From the NCBI RefSeq assembly GCF_022271435.1, contig NZ_JAFIQY010000001.1, positions 62,001-126,000 of the forward strand: a stretch of DNA of 64,000 nucleotides. The letters are read 5' to 3'. The DNA comes from Streptomyces monomycini. GTDB taxonomy: Bacteria; Actinomycetota; Actinomycetes; Streptomycetales; Streptomycetaceae. Shown here one piece after another: positions 52,810 to 61,211 of this stretch. Each line of letters starts with the position of its first letter. The stretch's first letter is position 1. The notes under the pieces are model-generated. The model searched no databases. It worked only from the letters and a program-made list of their open reading frames with translations, and was not told the DNA's origin. The translations under genes were made by a program, and so were the position numbers.

Positions 52810-52845
52810 AGCGGCCCCTGCCGGAAGCTTTCGGCGGGGGCCGCT
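52810..52845 (-). terminator. Hairpin after DDN-type reductase gene
   Basis: AGCGGCCCCTGCCG (52810-52823) pairs with CGGCGGGGGCCGCT (52832-52845), one mismatch, loop of 8. It lies 45-80 bp past the minus-strand stop at 52890. Confidence 0.75.
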
Positions 52846-52889
52846 CCGCTGTCCGGGCGTCGGCGCCGGTCAGCCGTCACCGTGCACCG

Positions 52890-53339
52890 TCAGCCGTGGC
52901 TCCGGTCCGGGGTCTCCAGGACCAGGACGGGGATCTCACGGTCGGTCTTCTGCTGGTAGTCGGCGTAGTCGGGAAACGCCTCGACCGCGCGTCCCCACCA
53001 CAACGCCTTCTCCTCGCCCGTCACCTCGCGGGCCACCAGATCCATGCGTACGGGCCCGTCCTGCAACTCCACCCGGTTGTCCGCCACGATGTTGTGGTAC
53101 CAGACCGGATGCTTGGGAGCCCCGCCCAGCGAGGCCACGACGGCGTAGCTGCCCTCGTGCTCCACCCGCATCAGCGGGGACTTGCGGAGCTTGCCCGACT
53201 TGGCGCCCCGGGTCGTCAGGACGATGACCGGCAGGCCCCGCATCGTCGTCCCCTTGGTGCCGCCGCTGCTCTCGTACAGCTCGACCTGGTCGCGTACCCA
53301 CTTCTCCGGGCTCGGCTCGTACTCGCCCTCAAGTGGCAT
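52890..53339 (-). CDS. F420-dependent nitroreductase/quinone reductase (DDN family)
   Basis: Protein of 149 residues. The split-barrel DDN pattern is clear: [20 protein letters not shown], then [20 protein letters not shown] and [17 protein letters not shown], with the C-terminal [15 protein letters not shown]. Members use reduced F420 to reduce quinones or nitro compounds and protect against oxidative stress. ATG 53339 is preceded by GGGACGG. Confidence 0.93.
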   Translation of the reverse strand: MPLEGEYEPSPEKWVRDQVELYESSGGTKGTTMRGLPVIVLTTRGAKSGKLRKSPLMRVEHEGSYAVVASLGGAPKHPVWYHNIVADNRVELQDGPVRMDLVAREVTGEEKALWWGRAVEAFPDYADYQQKTDREIPVLVLETPDRSHG

Positions 53340-53488
53340 GGCATCCGTCCCATCGTCGCATCGTCGTCCGCCCGAACGGGCGTGTGTCGTACGGTCCCGT
53401 CCGCGGGCGGAACCGACCTGACCCTTTCTCAACACCGGGGGCGTACGCAATCATCCCGCGGGGTGTCGTGGCAGGTGGCGGGCCGACG

Positions 53489-54364
53489 CTACCGCGCCGC
53501 CGGCGTACCCGATCCACTCATGGCCGCCTTGTGCTGACGGCCCGCCAGGCGGGAACCGGACTCACGTCGGGTGGTCCTGCGCACCAGCGGTACGGCGAGG
53601 AGGAAGCCGACGACGGCCCATGCGGTGAGGACCAGGGCGACCGTGGGCAGCTGCCAGGAGCCCGACGCCTCGGCAGCGACCGCGCTGTCCGGCAGCAAAG
53701 CCGACCGCAGCCCCTGGGCCATCCACTTGAGCGGGAACACCGAGGCTGTCTGCTGCACCAGCTGCGGCATCCGGGACAGCGGGAACATCGTCCCGGAGAT
53801 GATGAGCAGCGCCATGGAGGGCAGCACGACCAGGGCCAGCGCCTCACGCGGGTTGGGCAGGACCGCGCCGATGGCGGCGCCGAGCGGCACGACCGCGAGC
53901 AGTCCGAGGCCGGTGACCCAGAGCAGGGTGAGCCACTGCGCCGGACTGGCCGGCAGCGGGCCGTCGGCCAGCACCGCGCCGGCCGCGAGCAGCAGGACGA
54001 GACTGCCGACGGCCGTGCCCAGGATCAGCAGCGCCTTGGCCACGAGGTACGCCGGTATGCCGCCCGGTGTGGCCCGCAGCCGCAGCAGCGCGCCCTCTTC
54101 GCGCTCCGTCACGAGCATCTGCGGGACGGTCAGCACGCCGAGCTGGAAGAGCAGATAGGCGCAGAACCCGACCATCATCAGATGGCCCATCGACAGTTCC
54201 GTGCCGGGTACGGTGCCGCTGATGGTCGTGGCGAGCACGAGGGCCACCACGACGTTCGCCAGATGGCCGCTCAGCTCCTTCTTGTTGCGGGCGAGCTGGC
54301 GCAGCTCGATGCCTCCGCGCCGGACCCCCGCCCGCAGGATGCGCTGCGGTCCCGTCCCCCTCAT
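53489..54364 (-). CDS. ABC-2 type transporter permease
   Basis: Membrane protein of 291 residues with six hydrophobic segments; MLVTEREEGALLRLRATPGG is the typical coupling-helix region and ISGTMFPLSRMPQLVQ the ABC-2 signature. It overlaps the ATPase gene by ATGA and is the last gene of a four-gene operon. Likely exports a hydrophobic drug or lipid. Confidence 0.92.
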   Translation of the reverse strand: MRGTGPQRILRAGVRRGGIELRQLARNKKELSGHLANVVVALVLATTISGTVPGTELSMGHLMMVGFCAYLLFQLGVLTVPQMLVTEREEGALLRLRATPGGIPAYLVAKALLILGTAVGSLVLLLAAGAVLADGPLPASPAQWLTLLWVTGLGLLAVVPLGAAIGAVLPNPREALALVVLPSMALLIISGTMFPLSRMPQLVQQTASVFPLKWMAQGLRSALLPDSAVAAEASGSWQLPTVALVLTAWAVVGFLLAVPLVRRTTRRESGSRLAGRQHKAAMSGSGTPAAR

Positions 54365-55260
54365 ACGGCACTGTCCTCTCGGTCCCCGGAGTCCGCCGGG
54401 TGTCGCTTCTCGGTGTTCACCATGTGCAGGTAGGTGTCCTCCAGCGTCGGGCGGCGCACCTCCAGGTCGGCTATCGGACCGCCGATGGCGCGGTGCAGTT
54501 CCCACACCAGCTGGGAGGGGTCCTCGGTACGTTCCCTGCGTGGGGTCCCGTCCTGGGCCGTCCAGCGCACCTCGGCACGCGCGGCGGCCTGCCGGGCCAG
54601 TTCGGCCGGGGTGCCGCAGACGCGTATGCGCCCGTCGACCAGCACGGCGATACGGTCGGCGAGGCGCTCGGCCTCGATGAGGTCGTGGGTGGTGAGCAGG
54701 ACCGTGACGCCTTCGTCGGCGGCGAGCTTCTCGACCAGGACATGGAAGTCGTAGCGCGCCTCCGGGTCGAAGCCGGTGGTGGGCTCGTCGAGGAAGAGCA
54801 GCTCGGGGCGGCCGACGATGCCGAGGGCGACGTCGAGGCGGCGGCGCTGACCGCCGGAGAGCCTGCTCACCAGCTGGTCCGTCTGCCCGGTCAGGCCGAC
54901 GACTGCGAGCAGTTCCTTCGGGGGGCGCGGGTCGGGGTAGTACTCGGCGAAGTGGCCGACCAGCTCTCCCACCCGCCACCTGCCGTGGTCGCGCCAGGAC
55001 TGCAGGACGAGGCCGAGCCGTCCGCGCCAGGAGTCGTCGCCGCGCAACGGGTCCGTGCCGAGCACCTGCACGTCACCCGACGAGCGCCGGCGGAAGCCTT
55101 CGAGTATTTCGACGGTGGTGGTCTTCCCGGCGCCGTTCGGCCCGAGCAGGGCGAAGATCTCGCCACGGTGGATGTCCAGGTCGACGCCTTGCAGCACTTC
55201 CCTGGAGCCGTAGGACATGCGCAGGTCGCGGATCTGCACCACGGGTTCGGGCCCAGTCAT
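54361..55260 (-). CDS. ABC transporter ATP-binding protein
   Basis: Protein of 299 residues: Walker A GPNGAGKTTT, Q-loop LVLQSWRDHGRW, signature LSGGQRRRLDVA, Walker B LLFLDEPTTGFDPEA and H-loop LLTTHD. The C-terminal 90 residues form the DrrA-type tail. It overlaps the regulator gene upstream and the permease downstream. Confidence 0.95.
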   Translation of the reverse strand: MTGPEPVVQIRDLRMSYGSREVLQGVDLDIHRGEIFALLGPNGAGKTTTVEILEGFRRRSSGDVQVLGTDPLRGDDSWRGRLGLVLQSWRDHGRWRVGELVGHFAEYYPDPRPPKELLAVVGLTGQTDQLVSRLSGGQRRRLDVALGIVGRPELLFLDEPTTGFDPEARYDFHVLVEKLAADEGVTVLLTTHDLIEAERLADRIAVLVDGRIRVCGTPAELARQAAARAEVRWTAQDGTPRRERTEDPSQLVWELHRAIGGPIADLEVRRPTLEDTYLHMVNTEKRHPADSGDREDSAV

Positions 55261-55667
55261 CGGCGGGCCTCCGTCCGCGTCGGCCGGGTGCTCGCGGGGC
55301 CCCTGCCGACAGTGTGGGCGCGGGGCGTGGCGGCTTGGGACGGAGGCGCCCCTCCCCCGGAGGACGGACCCTTGGCGGCCCCTTCGACGATCGCCCGCAG
55401 CGCTGCCACGTGCCCTTCGAAAGCGGTCCGGCCCCGGTCGGTGAGCCGGACCTTCGTCCGGCGCTTGCGCCCGCCGCCCTCCTTCTGGATCTCCAGATAC
55501 CGGGCCTCCTCCAGCGTGTGGAGCTGTTTGGAGAGCGCCGAGTCGCTGAGCGAGAGGCTGTCCCGGATGAACGGGAAGTCCGCCCATTCGGTGGCGGCGA
55601 GCAGCGCGACCACCGACAGCCGGGTGGACGGGTGGATCAGTTCGTCGAATCCGGTGGGGGTACTCAT
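55257..55667 (-). CDS. Winged-helix regulator of the ABC operon
   Basis: Protein of 136 residues with an HTH of the MarR-like transcriptional-regulator type: TRLSVVALLAATEWADFPFI, LSLSDSALSKQLHTLEEARY, and wing KRRTKVRLTDRGRTAF. The last 40 residues are disordered-looking. It overlaps both neighbours by ATGA, making it part of the operon it likely controls through the repeats at 56171-56257. Confidence 0.88.
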   Translation of the reverse strand: MSTPTGFDELIHPSTRLSVVALLAATEWADFPFIRDSLSLSDSALSKQLHTLEEARYLEIQKEGGGRKRRTKVRLTDRGRTAFEGHVAALRAIVEGAAKGPSSGGGAPPSQAATPRAHTVGRGPASTRPTRTEARR

Positions 55668-56152
55668 CCACGTCCCCCGTAGTGGCGCATCGGGGCGAAG
55701 GCCCAGCGGTTGGCGGGCGCGGTGACGAGCAGGAAGAGGCCGGCGCATATCGTGGCCTGCACGAGGCTGCCGTACGGCACTTCCGCCCACGCGACCAGCC
55801 AGGAGCTGAGCCCGATGCTCGCTCCGCCCAGGGCGGCGGCCACGACGAACACGGCGTACACACGCCAGGTGTAGCGCGAGCGGTGCAGCCGCACCCGCGA
55901 CTTGCGGCTCGACCGCACCCCCATGGCGGCCAGTACGCCCACGTAGGCCGCCAGGGTCGCCCAGAGCGACCATTTGGGGAGGTCGAGCCCACTGACGGCC
56001 AGGTAGAGCCACATCACCGCCGCGATCGGCAAGTACCCCCGACGCCCTGTCACCGTGCAGCGTTCCAACTCGTCGTAGACCCGCTCCTGCGGGACACGGA
56101 TTCGCTGCAGATCCGCCCATGCCTGCTCGGCGTCCATCATCGGTGCGCCCAC
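55664..56152 (-). CDS. Membrane protein of the ABC operon
   Basis: Protein of about 162 residues with four membrane helices in the second two thirds (AAVMWLYLAVSGL, WATLAAYVGVLAAMG, YAVFVVAAALGGASIGLSS, ATICAGLFLLVTA). No family recognised. GTG at 56152 was chosen because AGGGGG lies 8 nt upstream; an ATG at 56158 is only 2 nt from that site. It is the first gene of the operon and overlaps the regulator. Confidence 0.78.
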   Translation of the reverse strand: MGAPMMDAEQAWADLQRIRVPQERVYDELERCTVTGRRGYLPIAAVMWLYLAVSGLDLPKWSLWATLAAYVGVLAAMGVRSSRKSRVRLHRSRYTWRVYAVFVVAAALGGASIGLSSWLVAWAEVPYGSLVQATICAGLFLLVTAPANRWAFAPMRHYGGRG

Positions 56153-56170
56153 GCGCATCGCCCCCTAAGA

Positions 56171-56257
56171 ATTCGGCGTGCCGAATCAGCGGCGGCCGAG
56201 CCCGGCCACCGACTTTCCCACTAGGAAAGTTAGCGCAGACTTTCCCGGCAGGCAAGT
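56171..56257. promoter_or_regulatory. Operators of the ABC operon: one palindrome and two related repeats
   Basis: ATTCGGCGTGCCGAAT (56171-56186) is a perfect palindrome with 7-bp arms. ACTTTCCCACTAGGAAAGT (56212-56230) has 7-bp arms around 5 bp, and ACTTTCCCGGCAGGCAAGT (56239-56257) is a second, slightly degenerate copy 27 bp away. All lie within 105 bp of the operon start. Confidence 0.65.
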
Positions 56258-56432
56258 CAAAACGGCGATGTCGGCGGATGAGCCGTGCGGCATGGGCCGT
56301 CGCGGTAAGAGCCGTCGGCGACGGCGGTGTTCACGCGGACTGCTCTTCGAGCGCCGGGGAAGACGGCGCCGCCCCGTGAGCGTGGAAGCCGGTGACGACC
56401 GAGCGGCTGGACGCCTCGTCCGACGACGCGAC

Positions 56433-57920
56433 TCAGGCGATCCAGTGCGGTCGGCGGTCGGCCGCCGAGGGCGGGAGGCCGTCCGCCAGTGCCGCGGCCA
56501 TGCGGTGCACCGCGTCGCGGAGGGTTTCGGGAGGCGCGGTGTAAGGGATGCGGAGGCGCTGCGCGAAGACGCCCGGGTCGGTGGCGAAGTAGGTGCCGCC
56601 CTCGATCCGTACCCCGTGGTCCAGTGCCCGTTCGGCCAGCTCCGCGGCGAGAGGTTCGCCCATGTCGGCCCACAGGGACAGGCCGCCGGGCGGCTGTCGC
56701 CAGGTCCAGTGCGGAAGGTGCTCGGCCAGGGCGGCGGTGAGGGCGGCACGCTGGGTACGCAGCTGCTCCAGGCGCGTGGGCAGCAGATCCGCCGACCGGT
56801 CCAGCAGGTCCAGGGCCACAAGTTGGTCCAGCACCGAGCCGCCCATGTCGGTGGCGACCCGCTGGCCGGCGAGTTCGGTGACGAGCTGCGCGGGAGCGCG
56901 CAGCCAGCCGATGCGCAGACCTGCCCAGTGGGTCTTGCTCATCGAGCCGATGGTGATGAGCCGGCCGCTCCCACCCGGCACGGCGAAGGAGGCGAAGGGC
57001 CGGGGCGCGGGGACGTCGAGGGCGAGGTCGGTCAGGGTCTCGTCGACGACCAGCCAGGTCGCGGAGCGCTGCGCGGACCGCAGGATGCAGGCGCGCTGCT
57101 CCGCGGGCATGAGGCAGCCGGTCGGGTTGTGGAAGTCGGGGATCAGATAGGCCAGCCGGTGCACGGACCGGCGCAGGGACGACGCGACGGTCTCGGTGTC
57201 CCAGCCGGTGTCGGTCACGGGGACCGGCACGGTACGCAACCGGGCGCGCCGCATGGCCTCCAGGGCGTTCGGGTAGGACGGGTTCTCGGCCAGGATGCGG
57301 TCGCCGGGGCGGCACAGCAGCCCGAGGACGAGCGTGAGCGCGTGCTGGGCGCCGGAGGTGACCAGGATCTGGTCGGGCACGGTGGCCAGGCCCCGCCGGG
57401 TGAAGCGTTCGGCGATGGCGGCGCGCAGTTCCGGCAGGCCGTAGGGGTGGTAGCCGGGCGTGCCGACGTGTTCGGCCAGCTGGGGGGACACCCTGGTGAG
57501 GGCGTCGGCGAGGGTCCCGTGCGGCAGGGCGGGGGCGGCCCTGGCCAGGTCGATCGTGGTGTCCCGGGCGCCGAGAAGCCGTGTCACGCCGCGGGGAGTA
57601 CGGCCTGCGGGCAGGGCCGTCCAGGTGCCGGAGCCCCGGCGGCTGTGCGCGAACCCGCTCTCGCGCAGCAGGTCGTAGACGGCCGTGACGGTGGCCCGGC
57701 TGACGCCGAGGGCGGTGGCGAGTTCACGTTCGGCGGGGAGCCTGACGTGCAGCGCGATACGCCCGTCCAGGGTCAGTTCACTGATCGTCTGCGCCAGGTG
57801 GCGGTAGGCGGGCCGCGCACGCGTGGGGTCGGGCAGCAGCGCGGCCAGTTGCGTGCTCCCCAGAGTGCGGCCCACGAGCCCTGTCCCGTTCAGGGGCTGG
57901 GACGGCCCGGTTTCCGCCAC
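56433..57920 (-). CDS. MocR-type regulator (GntR HTH fused to aminotransferase domain)
   Basis: Protein of 495 residues. The N-terminal winged helix (RPAYRHLAQTISELTLDGRI, LPAERELATALGVSRATVTA, GSGTWTALP) is followed by a fold-type I PLP domain (VTSGAQHALTLVLGLL, NPSYPNALEAMRRA, PDFHNPTGCLMP, VDETLTDL, and SMSKTHWAGLRIGW with the PLP Lys). Divergent from a YczE-like membrane-protein gene; such MocR-YczE pairs recur in bacteria, and the regulator probably controls its neighbour. GTG start at 57920. Confidence 0.94.
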   Translation of the reverse strand: MAETGPSQPLNGTGLVGRTLGSTQLAALLPDPTRARPAYRHLAQTISELTLDGRIALHVRLPAERELATALGVSRATVTAVYDLLRESGFAHSRRGSGTWTALPAGRTPRGVTRLLGARDTTIDLARAAPALPHGTLADALTRVSPQLAEHVGTPGYHPYGLPELRAAIAERFTRRGLATVPDQILVTSGAQHALTLVLGLLCRPGDRILAENPSYPNALEAMRRARLRTVPVPVTDTGWDTETVASSLRRSVHRLAYLIPDFHNPTGCLMPAEQRACILRSAQRSATWLVVDETLTDLALDVPAPRPFASFAVPGGSGRLITIGSMSKTHWAGLRIGWLRAPAQLVTELAGQRVATDMGGSVLDQLVALDLLDRSADLLPTRLEQLRTQRAALTAALAEHLPHWTWRQPPGGLSLWADMGEPLAAELAERALDHGVRIEGGTYFATDPGVFAQRLRIPYTAPPETLRDAVHRMAAALADGLPPSAADRRPHWIA

Positions 57921-58093
57921 GTCTTCCCTCTCGTCTCCCCCGCGCCTCGCGGTACCCGGCCCACCGCTCCGCTCAGCCAGACCACTTCCCCGGCAATGGC
58001 CATGTTCTGCCAGCCGATCACTGTACAGAGTCGCCCCGGTGGCCCGGAAAGCATTCGGGTCAGCACACGACGAGAAGGCGGAGGCGGCCGGGC

Positions 58094-58864
58094 ATGCGGC
58101 TTGAGCAGACGGAATCGGTGGGCGCGGCGGGAGAGGTGCGCACTGGGCGGCGTCGGCCCGGGGAGGAGCGACCGACGCGCTCGCCCCTCGGGCCCCGGGC
58201 GAGGTCGGGCAGACCCCCGCGCTCCCTCACGTACGTGCCGTTCGGCGAGCGTCCGCTGAGGCGCCTGCCCCAGCTGTTCACCGGCCTAGCCCTGTACGGC
58301 TTCAGCCTGTCGGTCCTGCTCAGAGCATCGCTGGGCGTCAATCCGTGGAGCGTCCTGTACGAGGGGGTGGCGCGCCACACGTCGCTGAGCTTCGGCACGA
58401 TCAGCGCCGTCGTGGGCGTGCTCGTACTGCTGCTGTGGATTCCGCTGAGACAGCGGCCGACGTTCGGCACCGGCGCCAACATCGTCGTCCTGGCCTGCTC
58501 GTCCGACCTCGGGCTGCACCTCCTCCCCCAGCATCTGGAGCTTCCCGCACGCATCGGGCTGCTCGTGGGCGGCATCCTCCTGAACGGCCTGTCCGTGGCC
58601 CTCTACGTAGGCGCGCGGTTCGGTCCCGGCCCCCGGGACGGCCTGATGACCGGCATGGCGGCCGCGACCGGGCGCTCCCTCCGCTCCGTCCGTACGCTGA
58701 TCGAGGTCGCCGTACTGGCCGTGGGCTGGCTGCTGGGCGGCGGCGTGGGGGCCGGCACCGTGCTGTACGCCCTCGCGGTCGGGCCGGTCACGCAGTTCTT
58801 CGTCCCGCGGTTCGCCTACCGGAGCGCGGCTGAACGGGCCGAAGGGGCCGGAGAGCGGGCGTGA
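58094..58864 (+). CDS. YczE/YyaS/YitT-family membrane protein
   Basis: Protein of 256 residues. After a basic 45-residue N-terminal tail there are about five helices; GLALYGFSLSVLLRASLGVN PWSVLYEG and GPGPRDGLMTGMAA are family hallmarks. Probably a transporter or exporter of a small molecule sensed by the PLP-binding MocR. GGAGGCGG lies 8 nt before the ATG. Confidence 0.88.
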   Translation: MRLEQTESVGAAGEVRTGRRRPGEERPTRSPLGPRARSGRPPRSLTYVPFGERPLRRLPQLFTGLALYGFSLSVLLRASLGVNPWSVLYEGVARHTSLSFGTISAVVGVLVLLLWIPLRQRPTFGTGANIVVLACSSDLGLHLLPQHLELPARIGLLVGGILLNGLSVALYVGARFGPGPRDGLMTGMAAATGRSLRSVRTLIEVAVLAVGWLLGGGVGAGTVLYALAVGPVTQFFVPRFAYRSAAERAEGAGERA

Positions 58865-59000
58865 GGGCCCCCGAAGAGCGGACGTGAGGATCACGGAGGT
58901 GTGCGGGCGCCCGTTCGCGGCTACTCCGGTACGTTCCGTACGGCGATGATCAACCGACCCGGCCGGCCGTGCGGCCCGGCCCGCTTCCAGGAGACACGGC

Positions 59001-59972
59001 ATGAGCAGCGAACCGACCATGCGCATCATCACTCAGGACACCATCGGCGGTCCCGAGGTGCTGTACCTGACCGAGGCTCCCCGGCCGGCGCCGCTGCCCA
59101 CCGAGGTGCTCGTTCGGGTGCGCTCCGCCGGGGTGAACCCGGTCGACTGGAAGACCCGCCAGGGCGGCGGTATGGCCGGGGTCCTCGGGGATCCGCCGTT
59201 CTCGGTGGGCTGGGACGTCAGCGGGGTCGTGGAGGAGGTCGGCTTTGGCGTGCACACGCTCAAGGTGGGCGACGAGGTGTACGGGATGCCGTGGTTCCCG
59301 CGGCAGGCCGGGGCCTACGGCGAGTACGTGACCGCGCCCTCCCGGCACTTCGCCCGCAAGCCGGCCGCGCTCGACCACGACCACGCGGCCGCCGTGCCGC
59401 TGGCCGCGCTGACCGCCTGGCAGTGCCTGGTGGACGCGGCGCACGTGGAGGCGGGCGGGCGGGTGCTGATCCACGCGGCCGCGGGCGGTGTCGGCCACTT
59501 CGCGGTGCAGTTCGCCAAGCACCTGGGCGCGCACGTCATCGGTACGGCCCGGGCGGCCAAGCACGACTGGCTGCACTCGCTCGGCGCGGACGAACTGGTC
59601 GACTACACCCAGGAGCGCTTCGAGGAGGCGGTGCGTAACGTGGACGTCGTCATCGACCTCGTGGGGGACGAGCACGACGCGACCAGCACCCGTTCGCTGC
59701 GTACGCTGCGGCCCGGCGGCACGCTGATCGCGGTTCCCTCCGGGGCCTCGCCCGACCTGCTGGAGGCCGCCCGCGCCCGGGGAGTACGGGCGAGCGGCTT
59801 CCTGGTGGAGCCGGACGGGGCCGCGCTCGCGCGTATCGGTGGCCTCGTCGACGAGGGGGCGGTGTCGGTGGAGGTCGAGGACGTACTGCCGCTGGCCGAG
59901 GCCGCCGAGGCGCACCGCCGGGGCGAGGAGGGCCGCACGCGCGGGAAGCTGGTGTTGCGCGTGGCGTCCTGA
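59001..59972 (+). CDS. NADP-dependent quinone oxidoreductase-like MDR protein
   Basis: Zinc-free medium-chain dehydrogenase of 323 residues: RVRSAGVNPVDWKTRQG, GWDVSGVVEEVG, LTAWQCLVDAAHVEAGGRVL and the nucleotide-binding IHAAAGGVGHFAVQFAKHLG, ending GKLVLRV. It reduces quinones or enones with NADPH. AGGAGA precedes the ATG by 7 nt. Confidence 0.94.
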   Translation: MSSEPTMRIITQDTIGGPEVLYLTEAPRPAPLPTEVLVRVRSAGVNPVDWKTRQGGGMAGVLGDPPFSVGWDVSGVVEEVGFGVHTLKVGDEVYGMPWFPRQAGAYGEYVTAPSRHFARKPAALDHDHAAAVPLAALTAWQCLVDAAHVEAGGRVLIHAAAGGVGHFAVQFAKHLGAHVIGTARAAKHDWLHSLGADELVDYTQERFEEAVRNVDVVIDLVGDEHDATSTRSLRTLRPGGTLIAVPSGASPDLLEAARARGVRASGFLVEPDGAALARIGGLVDEGAVSVEVEDVLPLAEAAEAHRRGEEGRTRGKLVLRVAS

Positions 59973-60442
59973 TGCCACCGTGGCGGGGGCTCAGGTGCCC
60001 GTGCCCCGCGACTTCCGCCGCATGGTTGACCGGCTTTCCGGAGCTGCGTTCCGCACGAACTCCCTGGCTGCCGTAATGCGGATATTCGACGGTGTCCGGG
60101 GGGAATTGCGTGGCACATCGCTGTTGGGTGCCGACTGTCAGATGCCGGGGTCATCGGTACCGCGACGAGGTGCGGGCAATTCTTCGTGGCGGCGGAGGCG
60201 GCGGGATACAACGCGCCGCCCTCCGTCCGCCATGGTGATCGCGGACTGCCGTCGGCGCGGCATACGACCGCGCGTATACCCGCGATGTTCACCTCACCGG
60301 CTCACCACCGTGCGGTGTCTGCCGTGCGGTCGGTGTCCACTGTCCGGTGCCTGCCGTGCGGACGGAACGGATCCGACGGTTCACGACGGGTGCGGTCCGG
60401 CGATCCGGCTGACCGGCAGCCCGGTGCTTTGCCGGAAGCGTT
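59973..60442. other. 470-bp intergenic region
   Basis: No supportable gene. A short segment around 60300-60365 is an imperfect repeat of GTGCCTGCCGTGCGG-like units. Frames crossing it are biased unlike coding DNA. Confidence 0.4.
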
Positions 60443-60868
60443 CTACGCGTCGACCCATTCGTGGGACTGCGCCTGCTTCAGAAGACGCTGCCGGGCCTGG
60501 AGGATCTGCTCGCCCGTCATGCTCGGCACGCCGGTCACCAGCAGTTCGGTCACCTCGTCGAGGAACTCCTGGGCGGAGAGGGTGTCGCACAGCACACCGT
60601 CCTCGAAATTCCCGTCGTGCGCGGCGCTCTGCGCGCGGTGCGCACCGCCGGAGCGGCCGGGGGCGCCTTCCAGGAAACGCACTTCGGAGGCCTTGGGACC
60701 CCGGTCGCCCTCGTCCACCAGGAATTCGACCTTGACGCCGGGGGCCATCAGCCCCTTGTCGAATTCCAGGTCGTTCACATGCACGAAGACGTCTTCTCCG
60801 CCGTCGTCCGGCACGACGAATCCGTAGCCGCGCACCTCGTCGAACCGAATGACCTTGCCAGAAACCAT
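60443..60868 (-). CDS. Cold-shock domain protein with C-terminal extension
   Basis: Protein of 141 residues. The CSD opens MVSGKVIRFDEVRGYGFVVP with RNP-1-like GYGFV and RNP-2-like DVFVHV. The C-terminal half (LSAQEFLDEVTELLVTGVPS, then ILQARQRLLKQAQSHEWV) is helical and typical of a longer streptomycete Csp class. It likely binds single-stranded RNA or DNA. ATG 60868 is the family start. Confidence 0.9.
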   Translation of the reverse strand: MVSGKVIRFDEVRGYGFVVPDDGGEDVFVHVNDLEFDKGLMAPGVKVEFLVDEGDRGPKASEVRFLEGAPGRSGGAHRAQSAAHDGNFEDGVLCDTLSAQEFLDEVTELLVTGVPSMTGEQILQARQRLLKQAQSHEWVDA

Positions 60869-61113
60869 CACTGTGCCCCAGACCCCAATTCCACAACTGC
60901 CCGCAAATTCCGCACCCCGTCGCCGTCGTCCCGGCGGCGCCCCGTTCCCACCGGCTGGGCCGGCAGAGGTTATCGCCGAAGGCGGAGACGATTCGGTGGA
61001 TGTCCCGCCCATACTATTGCCGAGCGGCGGCGGAACGTCCAGCCCGGTGCCCGCCCCCGCGCGGCACCGGCGTACGCGGGCGGCCGTCGGGGCGGCACCG
61101 GACGGGCCGGCAC

Positions 61114-61170
61114 GGTACCGGCTCGTCGGTACGGTACCGGCTCGTCGGTACGGTACCGGCTCGTCGGCAC
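61114..61170 (+). repeat. 19-bp tandem repeat x3 containing GGTACC
   Basis: GGTACCGGCTCGTCGGTAC is repeated three times (the third copy differs at one base near its end) just downstream of the NRPS stop. Confidence 0.92.
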
Positions 61171-61195
61171 GGCACCGCCCCGACGGAACGGTGCC
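61171..61195 (-). terminator. Hairpin after NRPS gene
   Basis: GGCACCG (61171-61177) pairs with CGGTGCC (61189-61195) across an 11-nt loop, 17 bp past the NRPS stop. Confidence 0.55.
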
Positions 61196-61211
61196 GTACC
61201 GACGCGACGGG

